Part shown: positions 54,591 through 64,000 of the stretch, in pieces
Layout of the letters: each line of letters begins with the position of its first letter
Position numbering within the stretch: position 1 is the stretch's first letter
Origin: Paraburkholderia phenazinium
Lineage (GTDB): Bacteria; Pseudomonadota; Gammaproteobacteria; Burkholderiales; Burkholderiaceae
Assembly (NCBI RefSeq): GCF_900142845.1
Contig: NZ_FSRU01000002.1
Location: forward strand, 1,674,001 to 1,738,000
Length of the DNA stretch: 64,000 bases
Reading direction: 5' to 3'
Position numbers and translations under genes: made by a program
Notes under the pieces: generated by a model
Told to the model about the DNA's origin: nothing
Seen by the model: only the letters and a program-made list of their open reading frames with translations
The model's database searches: none

Positions 54591-55358
54591 TCATTCGGCC
54601 CATGCCTCCGGCAAGGTCTGCGTGAGCGTCGACACGAAACGCGCAGTCTCGGCTTGCCGAGGCTGCGTAAAAATCTGCCGCGAAGCGCCCGCCTCCACCA
54701 CCACGCCGTTGTTCAGGAACACAACGTCGCGTGCAATCGACGCTGCCAGACGCAGGTCGTGCGTCGCCATCAGCATCGTCATGCCTTCCTTCGCGAGTTG
54801 CTTGAGGACTTCCACCACCTCCGCAGCCAGGCCCGGATCGAGCGCCGAGGTTGGCTCGTCGCACAGCAACACCTCCGGCGAAGGCGCCAACGCCCGCGCA
54901 ATCGCCACCCGCTGCTGCTGGCCGCCGGACAGCGTCGCGGGCCATGCATCCGCCTTGTGCGCGATGCCCACCTTGGTCAGCAATTCATGCGCACGTTCCC
55001 GTGCCCGTGCCTTGTCCCACTTCAGAACCGTCAGGAGACCTTCCATCACGTTCTGCTGCACCGTCAGATGCGGGAACAACTGGAAGTTCTGGAACACCAT
55101 GCCGGTGCGGCGCCGGATCGCGAGCACGGCATCGCGCCGAGGCTGATGCTCGCGGCTGAATTCGAGGCGCTGCTCGCCCAGTTCGAGCGAGCCGCCCTCG
55201 GGAATCTCGAGCAGGTTCACGCAGCGCAATAGCGTGCTCTTGCCGCTGCCCGACGGGCCGATCAATGCGGTGACATTGCCCGGGGCCAGCGTGAGGTCCA
55301 CCGAGCTCAACACCCGATGTTCGCCAAAGAACTTCTCGATGTTTTCCAGTTTGATCAT
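54591..55358 (-). CDS. Cystine/amino-acid-type ABC importer ATPase
   Basis: A 255-residue GlnQ/TcyN-type ATPase: Walker A GPSGSGKST, Q-loop FQNFQLFPHL, signature LSGGQQQRVAIARAL, Walker B VLLCDEPTSALDP and H-loop MATHDLRLA. It starts in a TGATG overlap with the permease stop, so the two are translationally coupled. Together with 55358 and 56065 it forms a three-gene importer resembling TcyABC. Confidence 0.9.
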   Translation of the reverse strand: MIKLENIEKFFGEHRVLSSVDLTLAPGNVTALIGPSGSGKSTLLRCVNLLEIPEGGSLELGEQRLEFSREHQPRRDAVLAIRRRTGMVFQNFQLFPHLTVQQNVMEGLLTVLKWDKARARERAHELLTKVGIAHKADAWPATLSGGQQQRVAIARALAPSPEVLLCDEPTSALDPGLAAEVVEVLKQLAKEGMTMLMATHDLRLAASIARDVVFLNNGVVVEAGASRQIFTQPRQAETARFVSTLTQTLPEAWAE

Positions 55359-56035
55359 CACTGTCCTGCCTGGAAAAGCGCGTGCCGGCCGAAGCGCTGT
55401 TCGAGCTTCACCTGTGCCGACGACAACACGGAACTGAACACCAGATAGACCAGCGCCGCTTCCGAATACAGGATCAGCGGTTCGTACGTCACCGAGGCAA
55501 TCCGTTGCGCCGCCTGAAACACCTCGGGCACGGTCAGCACCGCGGCGAGCGAGGTGTCCTTGACGAGCGAGATAAACGAGTTGGACAGCGGCGGCAACGC
55601 GACGCGCGCCGCCTGCGGCAGGATCGCGCGACGCAGTGCCTGGCCGCGCGTCATCCCCATCGAATAGGCGGCTTCCCACTGCCCTTTCGGAATCGACTCG
55701 ATGACGCCGCGGATCACCTCGGAGTTATACGCGCCGACGTTCAGCGAGAAACCGATGATGGCCGCCGTCAATGGGTCGAGCACGATCCCCACGTTCGGCA
55801 AGCCATAGAAGATCACAAATAGTTGCACCAGCAACGGCGAGCCGCGAATCAGCCAGACGTAGAAGCGGACGATCGCCACCGCCCAGCGCGGGCCAAACAG
55901 GCGGATCAGCGCGGCGGCGAACGCCAGCGCCAGGCCGAGCGCAAACGACGCGAGCGTGAGCGGCACAGTGAACACGAGCCCCGCGTACAGCAGGGGCCAC
56001 AGCGACTGCGCCATCAGATGCAACCAGGCTGGCAT
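55358..56035 (-). CDS. Cystine/amino-acid-type ABC importer permease
   Basis: A 225-residue permease with five helices, like TcyB/YecS. LIRGSPLLVQLFVIFYGLP and the EAA loop EVIRGVIESIPKGQWEAAYS are typical. A single permease gene implies a homodimer. It is 29 bp downstream of the binding-protein gene. Confidence 0.9.
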   Translation of the reverse strand: MPAWLHLMAQSLWPLLYAGLVFTVPLTLASFALGLALAFAAALIRLFGPRWAVAIVRFYVWLIRGSPLLVQLFVIFYGLPNVGIVLDPLTAAIIGFSLNVGAYNSEVIRGVIESIPKGQWEAAYSMGMTRGQALRRAILPQAARVALPPLSNSFISLVKDTSLAAVLTVPEVFQAAQRIASVTYEPLILYSEAALVYLVFSSVLSSAQVKLEQRFGRHALFQAGQ

Positions 56036-56064
56036 GATTCAGACCCTTCGGAGCCGAGCGGCGC

Positions 56065-56844
56065 TTACTGGGAGACGTCCTTGCCGAAATACTTCTGCGA
56101 AATCTTTTCGTAGGTGCCGTCCGCCTTGATGTCGGCGAGCGCCTTGTCGACCGCCTCGACCAGCGCCGGGTCGCCCTTGCGCAGCAGCACTGCCGAGTGG
56201 TCGCTATCGCTGGAAGCGTCGACCGCGGCAATCTTCACCTGGGCGTCCGGCTTGTGCTTCTTGAAGTCGAGGAACGACAGCGAATCGTTGACCGTCGCAT
56301 CGACACGCCCCGAGGTCAGCAGGTCGATCGATTCGTTAAAGCCCTGCACGCCCACCACATCCGCACCGTGGTCTTTCGCAATCCTGCCGAAGTTGCTGGT
56401 CAGCGTATTGGCCGACTTCTTGCCCTTCAGGTCGTCGAAGGTCTTGATGGTCGTGTTGTCCGAACGCACGATCAGCACCGCGTGCGAGGTGATGTACGGG
56501 GTCGAGAAGTCGTATTTGACCTTGCGCGCATCGGTGACGGCGACCTCGTTGATCACGGCGTCGTAGCGGTTCACGTCGAGGCCGGCAATCAGGCCGTCCC
56601 ACTTGCCTTCGACGAACTCCGGCTTCACGCCGAGACGTTTCGCGATTTCGGTGGCGATCTCCACGTCGAAGCCGGTCAGCTTGCCCGATTCGTCGTGGTA
56701 AGTGAACGGTGCATAAGTGCCTTCGGTGCCGACCTTGAAGACACCCGCTGCCTTGATCTGCGCGAGTTCGTCGGCGGCGAATGCCGAGGTTGCGGCCGCC
56801 GCCTGCAGCAGCGCAATCAACAGAATGGAACGAATCGATTTCAT
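56065..56844 (-). CDS. Cystine/amino-acid-type ABC importer, substrate-binding protein
   Basis: A 259-residue SBP_bac_3 protein with a signal peptide cleaved near AFAADELA (residue 23). VGTEGTYAPFTYHDESG, GFDVEIATEIAKRLG and EGKWDGLIAGLDVNRYDAV resemble cystine-binding TcyA/FliY. Cystine or a related disulfide is therefore the likely substrate, which would supply cysteine directly to the desulfurase operon. It is preceded by a promoter with an internal dyad (56917-56945). Confidence 0.85.
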   Translation of the reverse strand: MKSIRSILLIALLQAAAATSAFAADELAQIKAAGVFKVGTEGTYAPFTYHDESGKLTGFDVEIATEIAKRLGVKPEFVEGKWDGLIAGLDVNRYDAVINEVAVTDARKVKYDFSTPYITSHAVLIVRSDNTTIKTFDDLKGKKSANTLTSNFGRIAKDHGADVVGVQGFNESIDLLTSGRVDATVNDSLSFLDFKKHKPDAQVKIAAVDASSDSDHSAVLLRKGDPALVEAVDKALADIKADGTYEKISQKYFGKDVSQ

Positions 56845-56916
56845 GAGAGTGTGCTCCGTAGGTATTGGTATGGAGATTCCGTGCTGCCCGGCTAGCCGCC
56901 CCGGCAGAGTGGGCGG

Positions 56917-56945
56917 ACTGTAGCAAACGGTCTCCGTTTCTACAA
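56917..56945 (-). promoter_or_regulatory. Promoter of the cystine-type importer with a dyad in its spacer
   Basis: Minus-strand -35 TTGTAG (56945-56940) and -10 TACAGT (56922-56917), spacing 17 nt. The spacer contains the perfect dyad AAACGG-AGA-CCGTTT (56939-56925), placed where a repressor would block polymerase. The 5' leader is about 66 nt. Confidence 0.5.
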
Positions 56946-57080
56946 AGCATCAAGTTTTCGAAGAATATGCGCGGGGCTGATAAGCCCGCGTGGCGTGGGT
57001 TTGCGTGCTATCGGAAAGACTCCCGGGAATGCGGGCGGCTCGCCGTTACAATAGGGCATGAGGCACCGAGGCGAGGCGCT

Positions 57081-58277
57081 ATGTTCGGCGGCATCTTCCA
57101 CATCGTGACGGACCGCGACGGCAACCGTCATTTCTACGCCTATACCGACAGCGCCGTCGTCGCCACGCTGCTCGTCATCGCGCTGCTGCTGTTCATCCTG
57201 CTGACCAGCGCGCTCTGCTACTACCTCACCCGCCTCATCATGCTGTGGATCGTCGGCCGGCTCGCGCGCGGCGAACGCCGCAAGTGGCTGCAGGCCGCCG
57301 TGAAGCACAAGGTGTTCGACCGCCTCGCGCCGCTCGTGCCCGCGTACTTCGTGTATCTGTCCGCCCCGCTGCTCTCGGGGCTGTCGTTTCCGGTGATCTA
57401 CCTGCTGGGGCCGCCGCTCGAAACGCTCGCCGCGTGCTACATGGTGCTGACAACACTGCGCGCGGCCTTCGCGTTCCTCGCCAGCATTGAAGATCGCTAC
57501 AGCCACTTTCCGCACGCCGCCGAGCGGCCGATCAAAAGCTTCCTGCAGGTCACCACCATCGTCCTGTATCTCGCGGTCCTGATCGCGCTTATCTCCCTGC
57601 TGCTGCATCGCTCGCCCGCGTATTTCCTCACCGGCGTGAGCGCGATGACCGCGCTCCTGATCATCATCTTCCGCGATTCGCTGCTGGGCTTTGTCGCCAG
57701 CATCCAGCTCGCCGCCTACGACATGCTGCGCGTGGGCGACTGGATCGAAGTGCCGGGCTTCGTCGCGGACGGCACCGTTATCGACATCGCGCTAAACACG
57801 ATCAAGGTGCGCAATTTCGACAACTCCATTGTCACGATCCCCAGCTACGTATTGCTAAGCAATGGCGTCAAGAACTGGCGGGGCATGGTCGAATCCGGCG
57901 GGCGGCGTCTCAAGCATGAGATTCATCTGGACACGGATAGCATCCGCTTCGGCGATGACGAACTGCTCGCGAAACTGCTGACGAGCACGGATTTGCAGAC
58001 AGCCCCGAGCGCGACGAACGACGGCCAGCGGTTGACCAATCTCGGCATGTTTCGCCGCTATCTGCTGGCGTATTTTCGTCAGCATCCCGCGATTCGCACC
58101 GATATGCCGCTGGTGGTCCGGCTGTTGCAATCGACCGAACGCGGCCTGCCGCTGGAGGTGTTCGTGTTCATCAACGACACCGATTGGGAGTCGTTCGAAC
58201 ACATCCAGTCGGACATGCTGGACCATGTTTATGGCGTTCTGCCGCAGTTCGGATTGCGCGTCTGGCAAAAGCGCTAA
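57081..58277 (+). CDS. Mechanosensitive ion channel, YbdG-like MscS family
   Basis: A 398-residue MscS-family channel close in layout to E. coli YbdG (415). Five helices cover residues 20-210; the pore-lining helix region is GVSAMTALLIIIFRDSLLGF. The beta domain follows with DWIEVPGFVADGTVIDI and NTIKVRNFDNSIVTIPSYVLLS, then NWRGMVESGGRR, a YbdG signature. It releases solutes on hypo-osmotic shock. The ATG at 57081 has GAGG upstream. It converges with the hydrolase gene and overlaps it by 4 bp. Confidence 0.9.
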   Translation: MFGGIFHIVTDRDGNRHFYAYTDSAVVATLLVIALLLFILLTSALCYYLTRLIMLWIVGRLARGERRKWLQAAVKHKVFDRLAPLVPAYFVYLSAPLLSGLSFPVIYLLGPPLETLAACYMVLTTLRAAFAFLASIEDRYSHFPHAAERPIKSFLQVTTIVLYLAVLIALISLLLHRSPAYFLTGVSAMTALLIIIFRDSLLGFVASIQLAAYDMLRVGDWIEVPGFVADGTVIDIALNTIKVRNFDNSIVTIPSYVLLSNGVKNWRGMVESGGRRLKHEIHLDTDSIRFGDDELLAKLLTSTDLQTAPSATNDGQRLTNLGMFRRYLLAYFRQHPAIRTDMPLVVRLLQSTERGLPLEVFVFINDTDWESFEHIQSDMLDHVYGVLPQFGLRVWQKR

Positions 58278-59677
58278 CGCACCCACACCACGTCGCGGTT
58301 CACCGCGTACAGCCGGCAACCGCTATGGCCGCTGCTGCAGGCCACCAGCGCATCGTTGATCGGATCGACGCCCGATCCCGCTCCCCATGCGCCGTCCGGC
58401 GCAATCGCAAAGGCACGCGGATAGCGCGTACCCAGGAATCGTGTGTAGGCCTGACGACCTTGTGCATTCAGATAAGGCACGGCCGTGCTGTCGGCCAGCG
58501 CGGCGAACTTCGTCGCCGGCGGCTGACCGTCGAGCCGCGGCCAGACGACGGTGTTATCGACCGCATAGAGCTGGCAGTAACGCGTCAGCTTCCAGCAGTG
58601 GTCCAGCACGCTCTGCCCCGGATCGAACCCGCCCGAACTCCAGACAGCACTCGTCGCCCCGATCGCAATCGCACGCGGCAGCGGTGCCGCCAGAAAGCCG
58701 CGATAGAGCGTATCGCGCTGCTTGTCGCTCAGGTACGGCACGGCGTCGAGGTCGTTGATATCCGCATAGGCGCTCGCCGCGCGCGCCCGCTGCGGCAGAT
58801 ATTCCGGGTCCATCTCCTGGCTCGGCATGCCGATGCCGGCGAGAAACGTATCGGCCCGCTGCACCCAGAGCGGCAGACCCGCCGCCGAAGCCGTCATCGC
58901 GTGGGCGTCCTTCTGGAACACGCCATAGTCGACCAGTTCGGCATGAGCGCCCGCGGCGGTGTACTGCCTGAACATCGCCTGCCAGGTCGGCGCGGCAAAG
59001 ATCTGATCGTTGTCGCCGAAGAACCAGATCGAGCGCAGCTTCGTATGCGCGCCGAGCTGTTGTGCGCCGCTAATCAGGCTCGCGTCCGGGCTGCGGCAAT
59101 CGGATTCTTTCACGCCGCCCGCGAAGCTCATGAGTCCCTTGACGTCATCCGGACCGAGCGCGCCGAATGCCAGCGTGTTCCACCCGCCCATGCTCTTGCC
59201 GGCCACGACGATACGCGAAGCGTCGATGCCGGGCTGCTGCTTGACGTAGTCGAGCACCTTGCGAATGTCGTGGGCCGCATCGAGACCCAGCGCGACGATG
59301 TCGCAGCCATGCGGGCGCATCTGCCCGTCCGAGCCGGCGTAGCCGCGCATCATCGGCATGGCGACCGCGTAACCGCGCGAGAGGAAATAGTAGGGAATGA
59401 AGTTGTCGCCGACGCGCGGTGCGTTGGCCGGCACCGGCGACGTGCCGTGATTCACGATGACAAGCGGAAACGGTCCGCCGCGCGAGGGCATGAACAACGT
59501 CACCTTCAGGCGCACCAGCGGGGCAGTCGCCACAGGTACGTCGAGAACCTGCTCATTGAGCGGCGCGCGCGGCGCGTCCTCGGCGGGAATCGCCGGAGCG
59601 GCCAGGCTGGGCCGCGACAACCCGATCAGCGGCACCACGAGAAGAAGCAAAACGATTCGCAAGATCGAGCGCGACAT
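58274..59677 (-). CDS. Exported alpha/beta hydrolase
   Basis: A 467-residue secreted protein with a signal peptide cleaved near PSLAAPAIP (residue 28). The alpha/beta hydrolase core has PLVIVNHGTSP and nucleophile Ser in AGKSMGGW (about residue 163). The acid and His are likely in WFFGDNDQIF and KDAHAM. The extra C-terminal 180 residues hold two similar segments (DKQRDTLYRGFLAAPLPRAIAIG and GRQAYTRFLGTRYPRAFAI) and four Cys, suggesting a duplicated binding or cap domain. Substrate is unknown; dienelactone-hydrolase-like. Confidence 0.82.
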   Translation of the reverse strand: MSRSILRIVLLLLVVPLIGLSRPSLAAPAIPAEDAPRAPLNEQVLDVPVATAPLVRLKVTLFMPSRGGPFPLVIVNHGTSPVPANAPRVGDNFIPYYFLSRGYAVAMPMMRGYAGSDGQMRPHGCDIVALGLDAAHDIRKVLDYVKQQPGIDASRIVVAGKSMGGWNTLAFGALGPDDVKGLMSFAGGVKESDCRSPDASLISGAQQLGAHTKLRSIWFFGDNDQIFAAPTWQAMFRQYTAAGAHAELVDYGVFQKDAHAMTASAAGLPLWVQRADTFLAGIGMPSQEMDPEYLPQRARAASAYADINDLDAVPYLSDKQRDTLYRGFLAAPLPRAIAIGATSAVWSSGGFDPGQSVLDHCWKLTRYCQLYAVDNTVVWPRLDGQPPATKFAALADSTAVPYLNAQGRQAYTRFLGTRYPRAFAIAPDGAWGAGSGVDPINDALVACSSGHSGCRLYAVNRDVVWVR

Positions 59678-59879
59678 GTGCGGCTTTTTGCGGTTGGCGC
59701 GAAGTAGTGTGAAAGGGGGTGGAAGGAATGGAAAGCGGATGCAGGCGGCAGGACACGCCTGCATTCGTTTAACGGCAGGCGGAGCGAAAACTGAAGACTG
59801 CCTGGCGTAACGGCGCGCGTCGTTATGGTTCTGTAAGCGCGCTAGCCGCATATGCGTTGACGATGCCGGGCTGGCAAGT

Positions 59880-59918
59880 CAAAAGAAACCGGCCCGTCGA
59901 CACAACGTCACGGGCCGG
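59880..59918 (-). terminator. Terminator after the dihydropyrimidinase gene
   Basis: On the minus strand, 9-bp stem CCGGCCCGT / ACGGGCCGG (59889-59918), followed by TTTCTTTT. It closes the pyrimidine operon 12 bp past the stop codon at 59930. Confidence 0.8.
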
Positions 59919-59929
59919 CGTCACACTCG

Positions 59930-61393
<1,464 letters not shown>

Positions 61394-61473
61394 TCATTGA
61401 CTGCAACGTATTCATTGCCGCTGACACTGCATCGAACCGGCGGTGTGCCTCACCCGCCCGTTCGACGCGCACC

Positions 61474-62985
61474 TCATGCGCTGGCAACCCGCGCACTCGG
61501 GCCTTTACTGAACTTCATCCAGGCGCTGTAGACGATGGATGCGAGCGCGAGGCCGACGAACCACGCATACGTGTAGAGCGTATTGAAGAATGCCGGCACG
61601 TTCGGGAACGCCGCTGGAAACGCGGTATGCAAAAAGCCCGGCAGATTCGGCAACACCCCCACCAGCAACGCCACCACGGCGCCGATATTCCAGCCGCCCG
61701 TATAACTGTACTCGCCGTTTTCGTCGAACAGTTCGCGCGGATCGAGCCGCGTGCCGCGAATCAGGAAGTAATCGACCATCAGAATGCCCGCAACGGGGCC
61801 AAGCAAGGCCGAATAGCCCACCAGCCACGTGAAGATATAGCCTTGCGTCGTGGCCAGAATCTTCCACGGCATCATCACGATCGCAATGGTCGCGGTGATC
61901 ATGCCGCCCACGCGATACGAAATGCCCTTCGGCCACAGGCTCGAAAAATCATAAGCAGGCCCGACGAGATTGGCCGCGAGGTTGCAGCACATCGTGTCGA
62001 GCGTCAGGATCACCAGGGCAACGCCAACGCCGATGCCGGTCATGCGGCTGGTGAGATCGATAGGATCCCAGATGGCCTTGCCGTAGATCACCACGGTGGC
62101 CGAGGTCACCACCACGGAGATCACCGAGAGCAAGGCCATCGGCGCCGGCAGGCCGATCGACTGGCCGATGATCTGATCGCGCTGCGAACGGGCAAAGCGC
62201 GTGAAGTCAGGAATGTTCAGCGCGAGCGTGGCCCAGAAGCCGACCATCGCGGTCAGCCCAGGCCAGAAGGTCACCCAGAACAGCCCCTCCTTCTTGCCGC
62301 CGGCCACGAACTGCGACGGCGCCGACAGCATCGAACCGATCCCGCCGGCCTTCGAGGTGGCCCACCAGACGAGCGCGATACACATCACCACCTTGATCGG
62401 CGCGGACCAGCTTTCGAGCCAGCGGATCGAATCCGTGCCGTGCACGATGAAGTAAATCTGCAGGGCCCAGAAGACGAGAAAGCACGCCAGTTGTCCGAGC
62501 GAAATATCGAGGAGCGGCAACGCGTCGCCATGCAGCGCATTGCCGGTGAGGATATTGAGCAGCGTGTAGATGGCGCTGCCGCCGAGCCAGGTTTGAATCC
62601 CATACCAGCCGCACGCCACGATCGCCCGCAGCATGGCGGGCAGTTTGGCCCCCTGGGTGCCGAACGAAGAGCGCACCAGCACCGCATACGGAATGCCGTG
62701 CTTGGCGCCCGCATGGCCGATCAGCAGCATCGGCACCAGCACGATCAGGTTGCCGAGCAGCACGGTCACCACCGCCTGCCACGGCGACATGCCCTGCTCC
62801 GTCAAGCCGGCCGCAAGCATGTAGGACGCGATATTCATGACCATCCCCACCCACAGCGCCGCGAAGTGATACCACTTCCACGTGCGCTGCGCGACACCGG
62901 TTGGAGCCAGGTCGTCGTTGTAAAGACTACTGCTTTGCGCGCCGGCCGCTAGCTGCGGATCGACGGGTTGCGCGGTCTGCTTCAT
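61474..62985 (-). CDS. NCS1-family nucleobase:cation symporter
   Basis: A 503-residue inner-membrane protein with about 12 helices. NCS1 landmarks: WKWYHFAALWVGMVMNIASY (first helix), RSSFGTQGAKLPAMLRAIV, WYGIQTWLGGSA, NIPDFTRFARSQRDQ and LVGYSALLGPVAGILMVDYF. By context it imports uracil, allantoin or a hydantoin for the enzymes on either side. It lies between preA and hydA in the same direction with gaps of 58 and 92 bp. Confidence 0.92.
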   Translation of the reverse strand: MKQTAQPVDPQLAAGAQSSSLYNDDLAPTGVAQRTWKWYHFAALWVGMVMNIASYMLAAGLTEQGMSPWQAVVTVLLGNLIVLVPMLLIGHAGAKHGIPYAVLVRSSFGTQGAKLPAMLRAIVACGWYGIQTWLGGSAIYTLLNILTGNALHGDALPLLDISLGQLACFLVFWALQIYFIVHGTDSIRWLESWSAPIKVVMCIALVWWATSKAGGIGSMLSAPSQFVAGGKKEGLFWVTFWPGLTAMVGFWATLALNIPDFTRFARSQRDQIIGQSIGLPAPMALLSVISVVVTSATVVIYGKAIWDPIDLTSRMTGIGVGVALVILTLDTMCCNLAANLVGPAYDFSSLWPKGISYRVGGMITATIAIVMMPWKILATTQGYIFTWLVGYSALLGPVAGILMVDYFLIRGTRLDPRELFDENGEYSYTGGWNIGAVVALLVGVLPNLPGFLHTAFPAAFPNVPAFFNTLYTYAWFVGLALASIVYSAWMKFSKGPSARVASA

Positions 62986-63043
62986 TGAATGATCTCCAAG
63001 TCGTCGTTGCTTCGCTTAGGCCTGCGCATCTTCTGGGAATGCG

Positions 63044-64000
63044 TCAGGCCGCCTTTGCAGTGGCCTGCGGTGCCGCTTCCGGCGCGCCTGCATCCACGCG
63101 CGCCGGGTTGTTCGGATGAGTGGTCCAGTTCGCGTACTCGCCGGCGTCGACACGTTCCATCGTGATGCACTGCTCGACCGGGCAGACGTGCATGCATAAG
63201 TTACACCCGACACATTCGGAGTCCACCACTTCAAAATGCCGGACGCCATCCTTTTCGCGCGTAATGGCCTGGTGCGAGGTGTCTTCGCAGGCGATATGGC
63301 ACAGCCCGCACTGGATGCACTTGTCCTGATCGATGCGCGCCTTGATGTCGTACTTGAGATTCAGGTACTTCCAGTCCGTGACGTTGGGTACGGCGCGGCC
63401 GCGAATCTCGTCGAGCGTGGCGTAGCCTTTCTCGTCCATCCAGTTCGACAGGCCGTCGGTCAGGTCCGAGACGATCCGAAAGCCGTAGTGCATCGCCGCC
63501 GTACAGACCTGCACGCTACCCGCACCCAGCACGATGAATTCCGCCGCATCGCGCCATGTCGAAATGCCGCCGATGCCGGAGATCGGCAGCCCCGGCGTTT
63601 CGACGTCGCGCGCGATTTCCGCCACCATGTTCAGCGCAATCGGCTTGACGGCCGGGCCGCAGTAGCCTCCGTGCGTGCCCTTGCCATCCACGATCGGCAT
63701 GGGCGCCATCACATCCAGATCCACGCCGACGATCGAGTTGATCGTGTTGATCAGCGACACGCCATCGGCGCCGCCCTTATAGGCCGCGCGCGAGCCTGTG
63801 CGGATATCGCTGATGTTGGGCGTGAGCTTGACGAGGCACGGCAGCTTCGTGCCCTCCTTGACCCAGCGCGTGACCATCTCCACGTATTCGGGCACCTGTC
63901 CCACTGCGGCGCCCATGCCGCGCTCGCTCATGCCGTGCGGGCAACCGAAGTTCAGTTCCACCGCATCGGCGCCGGTGTCTTCGACGAGCGGCAGGATCCA
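63044..64000 (-). CDS. preA: NAD-dependent dihydropyrimidine dehydrogenase subunit PreA (partial)
   Basis: The last 318 residues of PreA; the N-terminal part lies beyond the right edge. The FMN-type TIM barrel shows DAVELNFGCPHGMSERGMG, KGGADGVSLINTIN and ISGIGGISTWRDAAEF. Two 4Fe-4S motifs follow near the C-terminus: CIQCGLCHIAC and CVGCNLCMHVCPVEQC. PreA works with PreT to reduce uracil and thymine to their dihydro forms, the substrate of the enzyme encoded at 59930. Confidence 0.93.
   Translation of the reverse strand, partial: WILPLVEDTGADAVELNFGCPHGMSERGMGAAVGQVPEYVEMVTRWVKEGTKLPCLVKLTPNISDIRTGSRAAYKGGADGVSLINTINSIVGVDLDVMAPMPIVDGKGTHGGYCGPAVKPIALNMVAEIARDVETPGLPISGIGGISTWRDAAEFIVLGAGSVQVCTAAMHYGFRIVSDLTDGLSNWMDEKGYATLDEIRGRAVPNVTDWKYLNLKYDIKARIDQDKCIQCGLCHIACEDTSHQAITREKDGVRHFEVVDSECVGCNLCMHVCPVEQCITMERVDAGEYANWTTHPNNPARVDAGAPEAAPQATAKAA

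Overview
The window reads as part of a Burkholderiales chromosome, most like Paraburkholderia or Burkholderia: high GC, dense operons with 4-base ATGA/GTGA overlaps, and typical families (entericidin lipoprotein, pentapeptide MXKDX protein, DUF2844/DUF3443 pair, BamC with a long low-complexity linker). It contains no rRNA, tRNA, insertion sequence, prophage or CRISPR array that I can see. The genus is inferred from gene content, not from a search.

Region 1 (1-28.6 kb) is mixed housekeeping and envelope material: the end of an ABC ATPase, a metallophosphoesterase, MFS and DMT transporters, a two-component system interleaved with a ferritin-like protein and a DUF1328 membrane protein, an entericidin, FadH, a YedY-like molybdoenzyme with a cytochrome b, thiC behind a TPP riboswitch, an L-lactate permease, bamC, the DUF2844/DUF3443 pair, an orphan HMW1C-type N-glycosyltransferase and a CadD-type transporter. 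Between the DMT transporter ending at 20402 and bamC lies an apparently undescribed unit on the minus strand. It has a dyad-rich possible enhancer, a perfect IHF consensus, a near-perfect sigma-54 promoter, a structured stretch of about 215 nt without a convincing ORF, and a strong terminator. A 49-codon membrane-protein ORF lies just upstream of it.

Region 2 (28.8-57 kb) looks like an organosulfur scavenging island. It holds three LLM flavin monooxygenases of the NtaA/SnaA/DszA class, an SfnB/DszC-like acyl-CoA-dehydrogenase-fold monooxygenase, an MmgE/PrpD protein, an FAD oxidoreductase, two sulfonate/taurine-type ABC importers, one polar-amino-acid-type importer and one cystine-type importer. 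Embedded in it (42.6-47.5 kb, minus strand) is the most notable system: rhodanese, serine O-acetyltransferase, XRE regulator, family 2A encapsulin shell (SrpI/MMP-I type), and a cysteine desulfurase with a disordered N-terminal extension of about 285 residues that is typical of encapsulin cargo. Together these encode a sulfur-handling protein nanocompartment. A promoter with a perfect 15-bp dyad over its start site precedes the shell gene and may be the XRE protein's operator. The flanking enzymes and importers could release or import sulfur that ends up as cysteine, which the encapsulated desulfurase would convert to alanine and sulfane sulfur.

Region 3 (57-64 kb) has a YbdG-type mechanosensitive channel, an exported alpha/beta hydrolase and a reductive pyrimidine/hydantoin catabolic operon (preA, NCS1 transporter, dihydropyrimidinase), cut by the window end.
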